Shown in pieces: positions 23,301 to 38,300 of a DNA stretch of 64,000 nucleotides; positions within the stretch are counted from its first letter, which is position 1; every line of letters starts with the position of its first letter. A program made the translations under genes and the position numbers. Origin of the DNA: Beroe forskalii (Eukaryota > Ctenophora > Nuda > Beroida > Beroidae); NCBI GenBank assembly GCA_011033025.1, contig WFMF01000063.1, positions 308,572 to 372,571 of the forward strand, in the 5' to 3' direction. Under the pieces are notes generated by a model. The model was not told the DNA's origin. It saw only the letters and a list, made by a program, of their open reading frames with translations, and ran no database searches.

Positions 23301-26300
23301 CACAACAATCACCTCACCCTCGCGCACAATCCAATTTAACGTCTTCTTGTTGCCGTTTTTCCCGGAATTGCCTTTTGTTAATTTTTCCAAATACTGTGTT
23401 TATGGGGGAAATATTTACTTTGTCTTAAGTTCAAAGTTATTAACTTTTCAATTCAACATCTTTTGGTCATCGTTATTGTATTGAGTAACCCTTATTTATG
23501 TGAAAGTTTTGCTTTTCATTTATGAATCTAGCATAATTAGATTCGTAAATTAAATGTAAAACTTTTCAATGGTCACGTCGATTGAGCCTAGCATTTAGAT
23601 TAAATAGTTAGTTTCGGTCCCCACTCTGTGCTCATTTTCGAAACACCACGTTCTCCATATCGCTTCAATTTGCAAGCTTCCGCTTTTGATAATTGGGTCC
23701 CATCATACCACATATTATAGCATTATGTGCTCATAATGACATAATATGTTATACACAGGCTATTTAGACCATTTCCTGCCCATTGCTGTGTGTATATGGG
23801 AGTACACAACATGTACATCCCCCTTTTATTCCTTGACCCGCCCCTCAAAACACAGTTATATGAGTTAAATCCCCTGAAATTACGCTACACTTGGCTTTCA
23901 GAAACGAAACAAGAAGGTAGGTAATATTCTTTGAGCAAGTAGCATACTCTCGTAGTACTCTTGTACTATTTTATAACCCGCCATGCATAATTAGTTTTAC
24001 ATTTACCATTTCGATTTGTGGAGGTTATGTCTATTTATGAGACAGAGAGTTAAAGCGAGAGGGAGAGAGAGCGAGGATTGTTTCTCACATGCGGTGATAT
24101 TTCCATAACCACAATCTAAGTGTTTAATTCTCTTGTCTCACTCCTCACACACTACTACACACACACTACACATATATCACACGAAGTGCAGGAGAGCCAC
24201 GCCGTCGCCGAGTTCTGGTTCTTGCTAAACTTTCGTGTAAAGGCTCGAGTGAGTGAGAGAGAGCGAGCTTTTGTTGGAATCAATTCAAGTTATATATTAA
24301 TGAAAAAAAAACTAGATAAAAGTTGTTTCCAACATCTTAATATATGATTCTCGTCTGGCAACATGACTCGTTTATAAATTTATTTTGTGTTGTTTCCTCT
24401 TGCAGCTGTAGTGGTTATGATATATCTTGCTTTATTTCACTTCTTGTGAGGCGTTTGATGACGGTTATCTTTAGCAGCAGGTATCATAATATGTTGTATG
24501 AGCTGCCCATGATGAGACTTAGCCACCACTACGTCATCAACTCTGTACTCTAAAGTGAAGTAATGACGTCACTCTCAATCACCACTACTCGTCTGCCACG
24601 TGGTAAACACGTGTTATAGCCTTTGTTATGAATGTAAACAAGTGTGTGCATGTGACGAGGACCGTGTTTCTATTCACACAGTGGAAGGAGAGAGCCGTGA
24701 ACTTAATACAATCAATGTGTAAGTCTTTTACGTGTATGTGAGTGTGGGGAGCAATAATTAATTGATACCAGTTCAAGAGTTATTGTTTTTATGGGTAATA
24801 TTATTGTTATTCAAATTTCAATGAGGGGATCATAATATTCACATTAATTATAATGTTAGATTTTATGGTGTTGTTGGAAACTGTGTAACTAAGAGTTGGA
24901 TATCATTTTGTCACCGTACATCGATACATTTAAAAAAGTGCGGTAATATACCATTGTGGGGTGTCAGAGTGGAGAATGAGGCTAAAATAAGAAGAAAGCT
25001 AACATAAGACTTTTTCGTGTAATCAGGGTGAAAGGGTGGATTTGATCATGGAGTAAAACATGGTTTTTAGCACCAAGGTAACATCATAAATATTTAATGG
25101 ATTCTGTGATAAGTGTTTATTTTAACTCTACAGTAAGTTCTTAATATTTCCTATCCCATTTCATCCAATGAATGTTGAAAATAAAATGAATAGCATCAAG
25201 TGACAATGTTTGCACTTTGCAGACATGCATAAGATCTTGCAAATGGTAGTAATATGCTTTTCTCAGGAACACATCATATCTTTCACGTGGATGGAAGCTT
25301 ATCATGATGAGAACATAATATCATCTAGTCATCAATTTAATGAAAATCTCTCCCCTTTGCCAGACGCTATTATTAATCATATGAAGATATATTGACTATT
25401 CAACCCAATAACTAAAACTTTACATGTATCAGTGCAATGTGCACTGTGCACGTCAAAACAAACAATATGATAGGTATGTCTATTGCATGAATCAGGTTAT
25501 ATATATTTCTTTGTGCATGTTCTGTCAAACCTAAGATTCCTGGCTGAAAACCTTGAAATTTGGCTGTACTCCGACAGGAAATATATAATATATATCTTAC
25601 ATAGTACACGTCAAACCGTGTCAACAACAATTATTCTTAGCAATGCTGTACCCTACAGCATTATAATGTTTAATGCTTGTTGTGCTTCTAGCAGAGATTT
25701 TAATACTATCGTAAATATTCTATGTTGAAGAGTCTTTATATAATCAGATTGTTATTGTCATATAACTTCCATCAGAAACTTAAACTATATATCTCTTATT
25801 TGCTTATTCATTAACGTGGAATGAATTCCTTTTGTCAAAGCAATCTCATGGAATTCTGGGTGCCTTACTACACGAAAATTTTGCCTTCATTACATAATGC
25901 GACATTAAAGTTGTTCTCTCTTTAATTGTGTGATTTACTTCAATAAGAATGTGTGATTCGAGATCACTATTTTTCATAATACTGAATTTCCTTATCAGTG
26001 ACTCGTAGAATCTTGCTTAGATTTTATATCGTATTAAATCTTCATGGTAGATGCGATAATCTAAGTGATTGTGATGAAAAACGCACGAATCTCCGCTGTA
26101 GGATGTTATTTTTTTCCAATGGGAACTTCTTGAGTTTGACCAGCTTACAGCTGTGAATTTTGGTCTTAGAGTAACTGTAAATGTACCCTGTGTAACTGTG
26201 AGAGTACCGTGAGTAACTGTAAATGTACCCTGTGAGTGTTGCTTCAGGGCGAGTGTACTAAGTTTAGCGTTACACTGATAATAATTATGATAATGTGAGC

Positions 26301-26931
26301 TGCGCATTGCTGTTACTCCTGCTAATATATGTGTGGACTGTATAAAACGCGTACGCAAGAAGGAGAGGCAGTGTCGTCAATAACACACCACTTAACGCTA
26401 TGACAATGACGTCATCCCAGCCGCCTGCTTATCTTGCGTGAATATTAGTGTCACAGTGGTGACACATTTCAACAACAGAGACTGTATCATGTTGCACAGT
26501 GTTTGTTAACTGGACGTACAGAGCTCTGCGCGCAGTTAGAAACACGTCACTGTCATGGCTTATAATGCGCACATGATGACGTTGCATCACCTGCACTTAG
26601 CTGCGTGCTTTTTAACTGAGAGAGTGCGAGAGTGTGTGTGTGTGCGGGAGAATAAAGCGGAAACCACCAAGTTGTAGAAGTATTTATTATACTTGCTACC
26701 TCAAGTAACTAGAGCAGCAGCTCTCTCTCTTTAGTGTCATTAGTGCGAGAGAAGGGGGAGAGAGAGAGAGACTCACAGATATATCATGTGTACACTTAGA
26801 GTATAGTCACATACTTTACAATGAAATATTTTATCTCCGGAGATCATTATATATACCGTGTTTTATATATACCGTGTTTTATATATAATCTGAAGTTTGA
26901 TGCTCCAACTCTCCTTTTCTCTCCTTGACGG
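20386..26931. other. Long intergenic stretch without a supported gene
   Basis: AT-rich; open frames are short and unconvincing. Local features: an approximate 30-bp direct duplication containing AACTTAGCCTAG at about 22102-22165; an exon-like minus-strand frame at 22505-22698 lacking an ATG, preceded by TTTTTGCAG and containing RKRDRRSR; purine-rich GAGA tracts near 24045-24075 and 26755-26775; a degenerate 21-bp tandem (GTAACTGTAAATGTACC) at about 26168-26240; and an ATATATACCGTGTTTT duplication near 26850-26885. Confidence 0.4.
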
Positions 26932-26945
26932 GTTGCCGTGGCAAC
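26932..26945. promoter_or_regulatory. Second RFX X-box motif, no assigned gene
   Basis: GTTGCCGTGGCAAC, a perfect-arm X-box with GT as spacer. No convincing gene starts within 300 bp. The nearest candidate is a 55-codon frame beginning at 27260 (+), about 315 bp downstream. It could belong to a gene with a short first exon that cannot be seen here. Confidence 0.45.
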
Positions 26946-29289
<2,344 letters not shown>

Positions 29290-29396
29290 CTAAACCCCAC
29301 GCACGAGAAATAGGTGGTTCAAATTCATCAACTCACTACAGTGAGCTATGATAATGACGTCATCCTACCTGCCTATTTCTCGTGCGCGGCGTTTAG
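29290..29396. mobile_element. 107-bp MITE with about 25-bp inverted ends
   Basis: The left end (CTAAACCCCACGCACGAGAA, continuing to ATAGG) and the inverted right end (CTAAACGCCGCGCACGAGAA) differ at a few positions. The centre contains ATAATGACGTCATC, a CRE-like palindrome. A relative in opposite orientation lies at 38997-39086. Confidence 0.8.
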
Positions 29397-31156
29397 TTCA
29401 GCACTTGTCAATCCACGATTTGTGTGATGTACCACGCTCATTTCACATCTTTTAATTAATTTTCGTTTTTTGTTGTTTGTGGTGAGGTCGGTGTTTTGCC
29501 AAACAGTCCGTGGTCTGTGTCGCCTTATTAGCTGATTAAAACACCCGGAGTTCCTTGATTCTTGTTACGTGAGTATCCCGTGACGGCCCAGTTCCAGTAT
29601 TTAGCGGTAAATAATCCCTGTCGTGCGGCCCTCAAATCAGCTCAAATTGCAGTATACTTCATCCTTACTGAATTCAGTATATTATTATGTTTCGTGCTAT
29701 ACAGACATCGGTGTTATTCTCACAAACTGGAGATTATCGTATTAGAATAACAAATGTATATATGTCATCTGGCGCCGTGTTTAAAGCACTTGTGGGGCTT
29801 CGACCAAAATAACATTTCGACAATTACAGAATATGGCCAGACCTGACTATGTTTTCTATTCTGTTTCGTGGGTCGTATCGCACAACTTAGTGTTGCCTCA
29901 TTGGCCCGTTCCGCGGTCTACTACCACTTCCTGCACTCACTTCTACGAATTAGCAACAGTAATTCCTCTGCAATCCCTTCCCGGATTCCCAAACCTAATA
30001 ACATATTCTCAGTTACTGCTGTGAAACGCTGACTAATTTGAAATTCTCACGGACACCTAGAAGCCCGTTATCCGGTAGCCTGGGCAGGCTCCTTGGGAGA
30101 CCCCACAAGTGCCATTTCAATCCTTAAATTGAAATGCGGTATTTGGTCAACTTCGTCGTGTGGGATACCTCCAGAGAAACTATAAATATATATTTTGTTA
30201 TATCGCGACATCTCATTGAAGAAATTCATTCTTCAAATTTCGGGATATGGCTTACTTTTTGGTGTTCTTGCTATTTTAATAAGTTTCTGCGCTATGGAAT
30301 AATCAAGGCATAGTTCCGTGATAGTTTGTAAACCTTCAAACTCAACTGTGGTTTACCCGGGTTTACCAGCCTCAAACGCCAGAAAATGCTGTGTTACCAC
30401 CAGTTCACTGATGGAATCATGATGATATCCTTATGTCCCTTCGTGTCCTTCGTATCATCGAAATCATTCCTCATCAGTTACCTTAGATGTTACCCCGCCT
30501 GTATGTTAATGTGTACTTGATCTCGTTTTCATGTAGTTTTTCATGTAGTTTAAAGCGTTACGCAAAAGACCGTAAGGGCAGCCTAGCATTTCATTGACGT
30601 GAGTACGTAGTTACTTCCCTACATGAATAACTTTTTAAATATATTTTAATGCAGCGCTTATCACTAAAACAATCCACTCTTTCCACTTACTAGAACATCG
30701 TTTCATGAATCGTATTGCATATAAAATGTGGCAAGGTTGTTTTGTCAAAACGATCCATTCCTTCGTATCTTGAATAATTTTAAGATTTTGATTTGGTATA
30801 ATATATGCGCATTGCGATCGCTAGGTATAATAAGTATGCATACCAAATTATCGTCGCAGCAGTGTAAATTCCAGCAGAGATCACTGTATGTGTTTTAGTG
30901 TGTAGTGTATTCAGTAGTGTACATGAGGTACACAAGAATAGAATAATACGACTGCACGCGCCACGCGTAGTCAATTGACTCAATGCTCATGTACTATATG
31001 TAGCCTTATTGAATTTCCCTGTAATTCGATTTGACCCTTTTTGTCTGAAACTTATCGATTCCTGAGTTGTGACTACCTAGTTTATAAGTATCATGAAGGA
31101 TGCTGGCTCTCACCACTCTATACACTAGGATGGTTCTACACTAGGATGGTTCTAGG
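29397..31156. other. Intergenic DNA upstream of POP5
   Basis: No supported gene. GCACTTGTGGGG (29785-29796) recurs in inverse as CCCCACAAGTGC at about 30101-30112, with little further pairing. A hairpin ATTTCAATCCTTAAATTGAAAT lies near 30115-30136. The last 30 bp before POP5 contain duplicated start-codon segments (see findings). Confidence 0.45.
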
Positions 31157-31615
31157 ATGGTTCGGTTAAAATACCGCTACTTCCTCATCACCCTGCACTA
31201 CCATGACACCACCCCGGACCTGGACTTGACACCACCCATCCTACAATCCACCCTCTACCACGCCGTGGAGGAGAACTACGGAGAGGTAGGGATGGGTCAC
31301 GTTCAGGGCCGTATAAAGATCGTGTACCTGGCTGTGTTAACAGGTACAGCTCTAGTCCGGGTACCGGCAGAGTACGAGAAGGAAGCACGTGTGTCGCTTA
31401 GCAACGTGGTGGTTCTGCGGAGGAAGAAGGTGACATGTCACGTGGTACACGTAGGGGGCACGGTGCGCTCCTGTCAGAAGCAGTTAGTGAGTTATAACAC
31501 CAACTTATTGCACCGGCAGATGGTGGAGTGTGAGGAGGGGAGTGTCAAGAGACAGCAGATTGCGGTGGTGCTGCAGAGGACGTTGCAGGAGATCAGGGAG
31601 CTCGCGGCGGCGTGA
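31157..31615 (+). CDS. POP5: Ribonuclease P/MRP protein subunit POP5
   Basis: A 152-residue, single-exon homologue of POP5 (human 163 residues), a core protein of nuclear RNase P and RNase MRP that helps cleave tRNA 5' leaders and process rRNA. It belongs to the Rpp14/Pop5 fold. The N-terminus MVRLKYRYFLITL aligns with human MVRFKHRYLL. The signature HVGGTVRSCQKQLVSYN (about residues 95-111) matches the human HVGGTIRTCQKFLIQYN closely. The C-terminal tail is shorter and less acidic than in human. The start fits the family exactly, and the ATG has A at -3 and G at +4. The coding region is clearly GC-richer than its surroundings. There is no canonical AATAAA close downstream; AATATA-like sequence occurs near 31690. 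Confidence 0.94.
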   Translation: MVRLKYRYFLITLHYHDTTPDLDLTPPILQSTLYHAVEENYGEVGMGHVQGRIKIVYLAVLTGTALVRVPAEYEKEARVSLSNVVVLRRKKVTCHVVHVGGTVRSCQKQLVSYNTNLLHRQMVECEEGSVKRQQIAVVLQRTLQEIRELAAA

Positions 31616-32152
31616 ACATTGGGCTACGAATTGCCGGGGATTCCTCCTTTTACTATGTTTTAAAATGTATTTTGACGATCGAATTCATAAAATATACACT
31701 ATACAGTTCTATCTAATATGCAGTTTTTACTCATGCTGTATGTGATTTTCTTGTTTCATGTTGCCCGAAGTAATTTCGGCACCACTGTTCAATATATGCG
31801 AAAGTAGTATGTTATGACATGCGATCACCAACAACTTGGCTTCATTCCAAAGCTTATGAAACTACTCACAGCTTTTCGCCCTTGATTGAGGTAGGTTGGA
31901 CTGCCTCATTTCTCAATACTTGCTACACACAAGGTATCTAGTGAGTCTAAGCATACCAGTACACTGAATTTTCTTCTGTATCGTGTGAGGTGAACAGGCT
32001 TTGTGAGTGTGGGGTTACTATGTGACACGTGTACATCGTTACGTTGAATGCGAGCAAACTTGTTTCATCGTTTGGTATTTTCTACCGAATCTTTCCTTAA
32101 AAATTCAAGTAGACAACTTGTTGATTGCGTTTGGGACATCTGCTAACATTTT
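31616..32152. other. Intergenic DNA downstream of POP5
   Basis: AT-rich, nothing recognised. Confidence 0.5.
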
Positions 32153-32390
32153 TGGGAGCAACCCCTTAACTTTTGGTGGATATAAAATCGTCAATAGAGG
32201 GTTTAATTTGGGGGGTGGCTTTATATCTGGTTGCAAGAATATACTTTACAGTAAATAAAGAGGCACTTTATGGTACCAAATTTGTTTCTGATTCTCCCCA
32301 TCATTTTCAAATGTTATTTCAATTCAACTCCCCCAATTGGATATCAAAAGAATTGCCATTAGGTGGTTCAATTTGAGAAGGTTCCCCCCT
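32153..32390. mobile_element. Short relative of the GGTACC array element
   Basis: The left part (AACCCCTTAACTTTTGGTGG, then ATATAAAATCG.CAATAG, then GGGTTTAATTT) matches the left end of the 40943-42627 element. The right part (TTGGATATC, AATTGCCATTAGG) matches that element's right end. Between them sits a single ATGGTACC...TTTGTTTCTGATT unit, which the larger element carries about thirty times. Confidence 0.7.
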
Positions 32391-34486
32391 GTATATCCGG
32401 GTATATTTGTCATTCCGGTCGATTCCGTTGCGTTTTATTAGTTGCGACATGACATGCACTCATTCTTGAAACATGACAGCTATCACGTTACAGCTTTTTA
32501 CTCTGCAGAGTGGTTTGTAGATAAAAATACAGAACATCTCATCATGTTTTACCGACAGACTCTGACGGAAATTCTATCAATGCATGTATGTGGGTACAGT
32601 ATATATTATTTTCTACGTTATGTTCAATAAATTGTCACTAATTTCATCATGTTCTTATCTCACTGAGATTATGTTTTGTTTCTAATTTGAGAATTTAATA
32701 CCGTACTTGGGGTTTATTCAATCATGTTTTTCCATTTCCTTCGAAACTTGTTTGCACAGTTGAAGAACAATGTTTTACGCTACTTTTTCCACTGTGAAAG
32801 TATGAAAAGCTATATTATTAAATTGTAATGTAATTACTAATTAGAACCGCACAAAACGCACATAAGCACAAACACCTATTACAGTAGTTGTTGCGGGAAT
32901 CTCCTCAAATTATCGTATGTGGTTATTCATCCAGTATGGTGAAAACACGCGTTTCATGCGTACAATTGTTGTTTTGTACTTAGTCTTTGGGAGGGTTTTA
33001 AGTACAGTTCATTTCAAGGGGAGATATTTGTTGTTTTGTTAAGTAAATGGTAGGTTTTGCAGGCGTTTTTAAGGCGTTTTAATGAATGAATACTAGTTTA
33101 CAGCATGAAATTTAATTATATGATTAAGAGTACAGTATAGTAAAATGATTGTAAAAAAAACATGAACGGATTTTTCGCTATCAATTAATTTAGTAGTTTT
33201 TTAAATCAAATGAATATGTTGCCCTCCCCCATTCCAGTATTTATATTGTTTATGGAGTGCGTATACTCTAAACTGCTAGGAACCTAGGACCATTGTAATT
33301 GTAATTAATTTCCTCTATTGCTGCTGTTTGCGTGTTCTGATAAGGATGTTGTGCAGGCTGAAATCCCTCCTACTTTTTTAGATTTGTTTTCGGGGACTTT
33401 TGCGCTACAGCATATTTTACTGATTTAAGAGTTTTTAAAAAACTTATTACAGGAAATTAGGAACCCATAAAATTGACAGGGCACAATTATATCAGGCAAC
33501 ACCAAATCAAGCATTTTTGCGGCCTGGGCGCTTAATTTTCTGCTTACTTTCCTACACCAAGGTAATTAATCATCGAGCAAAGTACACTAGGTAACACATA
33601 CGGGCACAAATCGAATTCGACTTGCGACATGAATCCAGCTGTAATTGAAACAATTTAGGTCACGTGAGATTTTAAATGAATTACAATTCATTAGTTGAGG
33701 GAAATCAGAACCAATGTATTTTTAGACTCTCTGTTAACATGCTCACAGGGTTGGTGAACCTAAAAGTACCATAAAAATCATCTTATTAATAAGTTAATAA
33801 ACACGTACATTCATGAGAAAAAAGCTATTATAATTGTATGCATGACTCCTCGATGGTGCCTCTCGATGTCTACTTCTTTTCCACTACCTTCGATGCAAGG
33901 CTAACGTTTTCACACAGTTTGCGGCTGTCTCGACTTTGTCTGCTGTAAAATGTGCACATGTTAGTGTAAAATATGCACATGTTACATTGCACATGTTACA
34001 TTGCACATGTTACATTGCTGGGGTTGAGTGTACTCTGGCACCTGCACACAGGGCGGGTGTTTAACACGCAGTAACCATCTGCTCAACTTCACTTCATGTA
34101 CCGGGCAACAAAACACATATACATACACAGCCCCACTTTACAAAATATAAGGTATACAGTATTACAGTATACACTGTATGTGTATACCTTGTATACCTAG
34201 TATTCTCCATATTGTGTATACTCATGCCACACTTAGTGTATACACGCATACTAGCTATACAAACTATACAATGGTGTAGGTATACCGTTATGTTACAATT
34301 TACATGTATTATGTTACATCTTGCATGTGACATATCGTATTATTATTTTTTGCCTCCTAACTATGAAGACATGGACTGATCAGGGTTCAGCAATTTTGTG
34401 CTGTGGTTAATAGATAAAAATATGTTACATGTCCTATGACCCATGTTACATTTCGCATGTAACATGGTGTATCTATATCACATGTC
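32391..34486. other. Intergenic DNA leading into the 16-bp array
   Basis: No gene. A short tandem of TGCACATGTTACAT occurs about five times at 33953-34017. A degenerate GTATAC/TATACA-rich tract lies at 34150-34275. Scattered ATGTTACAT/GCATGTAACATG motifs near 34312-34500 look like diverged forms of the 16-bp unit that follows. Confidence 0.5.
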
Positions 34487-35085
34487 GCATATGTTACAGG
34501 TCGCATATGTTACATGTCGCATATGTTACAGGTCGCATATGTTACAGGTCGCATATGTTACAGGTCGCATATGTTACGTGTCGCATATGTTACAGGTCGC
34601 ATATGTTACGTGTCGCATATGTTACAGGTCGCATATGTTACAGGTCGCATATGTTACAGGTCGCATATGTTACGTGTCGCATATGTTACGTGTCGCATAT
34701 GTTACAGGTCGCATATGTTACGTGTCGCATATGTTACAGGTCGCATATGTTACAGGTCGCATATGTTACAGGTCGCATATGTTACGTGTCGCATATGTTA
34801 CGTGTCGCATATGTTACAGGTCGCATATGTTACGTGTCGCATATGTTACAGGTCGCATATGTTACAGGTCGCATATGTTACAGGTCGCATATGTTACGTG
34901 TCGCATATGTTACGTGTCGCATATGTTACAGGTCGCATATGTTACAGGTCGCATATGTTACAGGTCGCATATGTTACATGTCGCATATGTTACAGGTCGC
35001 ATATGTTACAGGTCGCATATGTTACATGTCGCATATGTTACAGGTCGCATATGTTACAGGTCGCATATGTTGCAGGTCGCATATT
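34487..35085. repeat. 16-bp minisatellite, array 1, with 112-bp higher-order order
   Basis: About 37 tandem copies of GCATATGTTACAGGTC. Three variants differ in two bases (TTACAGG = A, TTACGTG = B, TTACATG = C). In order they read A C A A A B A B, then A A A B B A B twice, then A A A B B, A A A C, A A C, A A A. The seven-unit block AAABBAB repeats, giving a 112-bp higher-order period. Because 16 is not a multiple of 3 and the unit has no stop, all three forward frames stay open for over 200 codons; none is a gene. Confidence 0.97.
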
Positions 35086-35361
35086 AAACCAAATGAAACT
35101 CCAGCATGAGGTACATTAGAAGCCTTACCACTTCTTGGGATGTTTAGATATACATGGTTCACATTTTGTACCTGAATTATAAGACATGAAAATATATAAT
35201 AATACTACTCTACAGAAAATATCAACAACGCAACAAATATGACATATTAAAAGAAATTTAATAAAATTAATAAAAGAAAGCGTCTTATATCGCATTAAAT
35301 TACAAAATTCATACTAAAAGAATATCTACAAACTATTTACACGGCTATGTACAAAATATTT
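35086..35361. other. AT-rich spacer between array 1 and the TIR element
   Basis: Very AT-rich. It partly resembles 38526-38640 on the other side of the TIR element (both contain CATACTAAAAGAA/CAATACTAAAAGAAAATAT). No gene. Confidence 0.5.
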
Positions 35362-38300
35362 GGGGGGATTGTAGCCCAAAAAAACCAAGCCCTACCCTAT
35401 TTTTCGATTCTTGGGCTAGGTTTTTTTTGGTTTTTTTTGGTTTTTTTAGGTTTTTTTTGGGTTACATTTTGGTAATTTCTGGGGCTTTTTCCAATGAATT
35501 TTAACTTAAAAATCTGTTGTTTTTGGACATAATTTTCACAGTCAGCGGCTCTTTAAGTTAATTTGATGAATAGAAACGGTTATTTTCACACTTTCAGAGC
35601 TTAAAGGGCTTAAGTATCACCTTACAGTAAAATGCACAACATTGCCTGACTAACAGGTGTCCCTTGCTGACCTACTGGTGACTCTTGCCTCAGTGACTAG
35701 TGACCCATGCCAGACCCAGCTTTTAACTCTTGCCTAACTCACTGGTGACTCTGACCTGACCAACTAGGGCCTCTTTCTCTCTAGCCTGGCTGAATAATGA
35801 CTTTTGCCTGACCTATTGGCGTACTGGTGACCTTTACCCGTTCTAGGTGGCGATTCTAGCCTGACCAAATTGTGACCAAGTTAGGCCTTTTGCCTGAATG
35901 CCTCACCGACTGGTGACTCCTCATGACCCAGCTGCCAATCGGACCACAGGTAACTCTTACCTGATCTCCTGGCGCCTCCTACTTGACCTACTAGCGTCTC
36001 TCACCTACCCTACTGACAACCTTACCTGGCTTACTAAAGAATCTTATCTGACCTACTTTCGACCATTGGCTGACCATAGGTGACAGCAGATACTTATCTG
36101 TTGACCCAGCTGCTACTTCTTGCCTGACCCACAAGTGACACTTAGATTGAAAGCTCAAATAGGTAGCTGTTTTAGCCATTGGCGTTTCTTTATCCTAAGT
36201 GACTTACTAACGTCTTCTGATCCTACCTGAGCTACTGGCATCTCCTGATTCTACCTGATTTTCTGGCGTCTCCTGATCCTACCTGACCTATAACTGACGT
36301 CTCCTGATCCTACCTGACCCACTGGCGTCTCCTGATCCTACCTGATCTTCTGGTGTCTCCTGATCCTTTCTGACCTATAACTGGCGTCTCCTACTGGCAT
36401 CTGGACTGATTCTACCTGACCTACTGTGTAGTGTGTACTGGTGTCTCTTGATCCTACTTGACCTACAGCTGGTGTCTCCTGATCCTACCTGACCTACTGG
36501 CGTCTCCTGATCCTACCTGACCTACTGGCATCTGGACTGATTCTACCTGACCTACTGGCATCTGGACTGATTCCACCTGACCCATTGGAGACTGGTGTCT
36601 CCTAATCCTACCCGAGCCTCCTAATCCTACCTGACCTACTGGCGTCTCCTGATCCTACCTGACCTACTGGCGTCCCCTGATCCTACCTGACCTACTGGCG
36701 TCTCCTGATCCTACCTGACCTATTGGCGTCTCCTGATCCTACCTGACCTATTGGCGTCTCCTGCCTGATCCTACTTGTCCTACTGGCGTCCCCTGATCCT
36801 AGCTGACCTACTGGCGTCTCCTGATCCTACCTGACCTATTGGCGTCTCCTGATCCTACCTGACCTATAACTGGCGTCTCCTGATCCTACCTGACCTACTG
36901 GCGTCTCCGGTTCCTACCTGACCTACAACTGGCGTCTCCTGATCTTACCTGACCTACTGGCGTCTCCTGATCCTACCTGACTTACTGTGTATTGGTGTTT
37001 CCTGATCCTACCTGATCTATAACTGGCATCTCATGATCCTATCTGACCTACTGGCGTCTCCTGATCCTACCTGACCTACTGGCATCTGGACTGATCCTAC
37101 CTGACCTACTGTAATCTGTACTGATCCTACCTGACCCATTGGAGACTGGCGTCTCCTGATCCTACCTGACCTACTGGCGTCTCCTGATCCTACCTGACCT
37201 ACTGGCATCTGGACTGATCCTACTTGACCTACTGGAATCTGTACTGATCCTACTTGACCCATTGGAGACTGGCGTCTCCTGATCCTACCTGACCTACTGG
37301 CGTCCCCTGATCCTACCTGACCTACTGGCGTCTCCTGATCTTGCCTAAAAGCCTAAACCACTGGTGACAACACTTATCTCATGACCCAGCTGGTACTTCT
37401 TGTCTGGCCCACTGTTAACTCTTAGTTGATCAAGTAACCCACTGGTGATTCTGACCTGATCTTCTGGCCGAATACCCTCCTACATGAACCAGAGTCTGAC
37501 CAGACCCTTGGCGGCAGCCTTTTGAGACTCACTTCTCCCAGTGTTAATTACTCAATCATGACTTCACACTTCACAGGACACGTTTCATCAACAAGTCGAC
37601 TCTCGCAAGAAGCTGGTGGCACTTGCCTGTCCCTTAGCCACACAGATGACCTTGTGACTTCGTGAAAGATATGCTGAGCTGTGAGCATCAATAATCAAGC
37701 CTTGCTGACTGATAAAGCCTTTATCATTGCTTGGTGACTAAGTGCCTACAAACTGGTCTTCTGGCGATCATTGTGGCTGACCTTTGTCAATCATAATTGA
37801 AGCAAGAATGCTAAATTCTTAAATTGCTTTCAACTGGCCGACCTTCATCTGGTGCCGTGTTGATCCTTTCCTGCCCCCTTGTGACTCCCAGTTGACTCCC
37901 TGCAACACTTCTCTGACCCTCTGGTGACACTTGTCTGACCTCCTCCTCATGAAGCCTTCTCCTTGACTCTTATCTCGCCCTGAGATGCGATGTAACGCTT
38001 GGTGAATCCTTGGCCCTTCGTCATCCGGCCCCTGGTGAACCAAGGGCGACCTTTTGAAGGACCCTCGAGTATTGACTAACCCCTACGTGGTAATGAGTGG
38101 CCAGAGCACTCTTGTTTAGACCAGTATCGTCTGATTCGACACCTTTTGATCCTTTACTGTTCCTCTCTAATCACTGTTGGACCAAGGTCCCGTGCTATCT
38201 TATGATTTTCCGTTGTACCTTATCAAAAAGCACTGAAGGCTCTTAAAATGCTCCTCGGATGCTAATAAAGTCCTTAAAATAGTGATTTAAGCCATCTGTA

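Noticed and set aside
34429-35119. Tandem array considered as a CRISPR array
   Set aside because: Units are contiguous 16-mers without spacers, in an animal nuclear context; it is a minisatellite.
37017-37262. 81-codon GQVGSVQ repeat frame on the minus strand
   Set aside because: Translation of the 28-bp minisatellite core.
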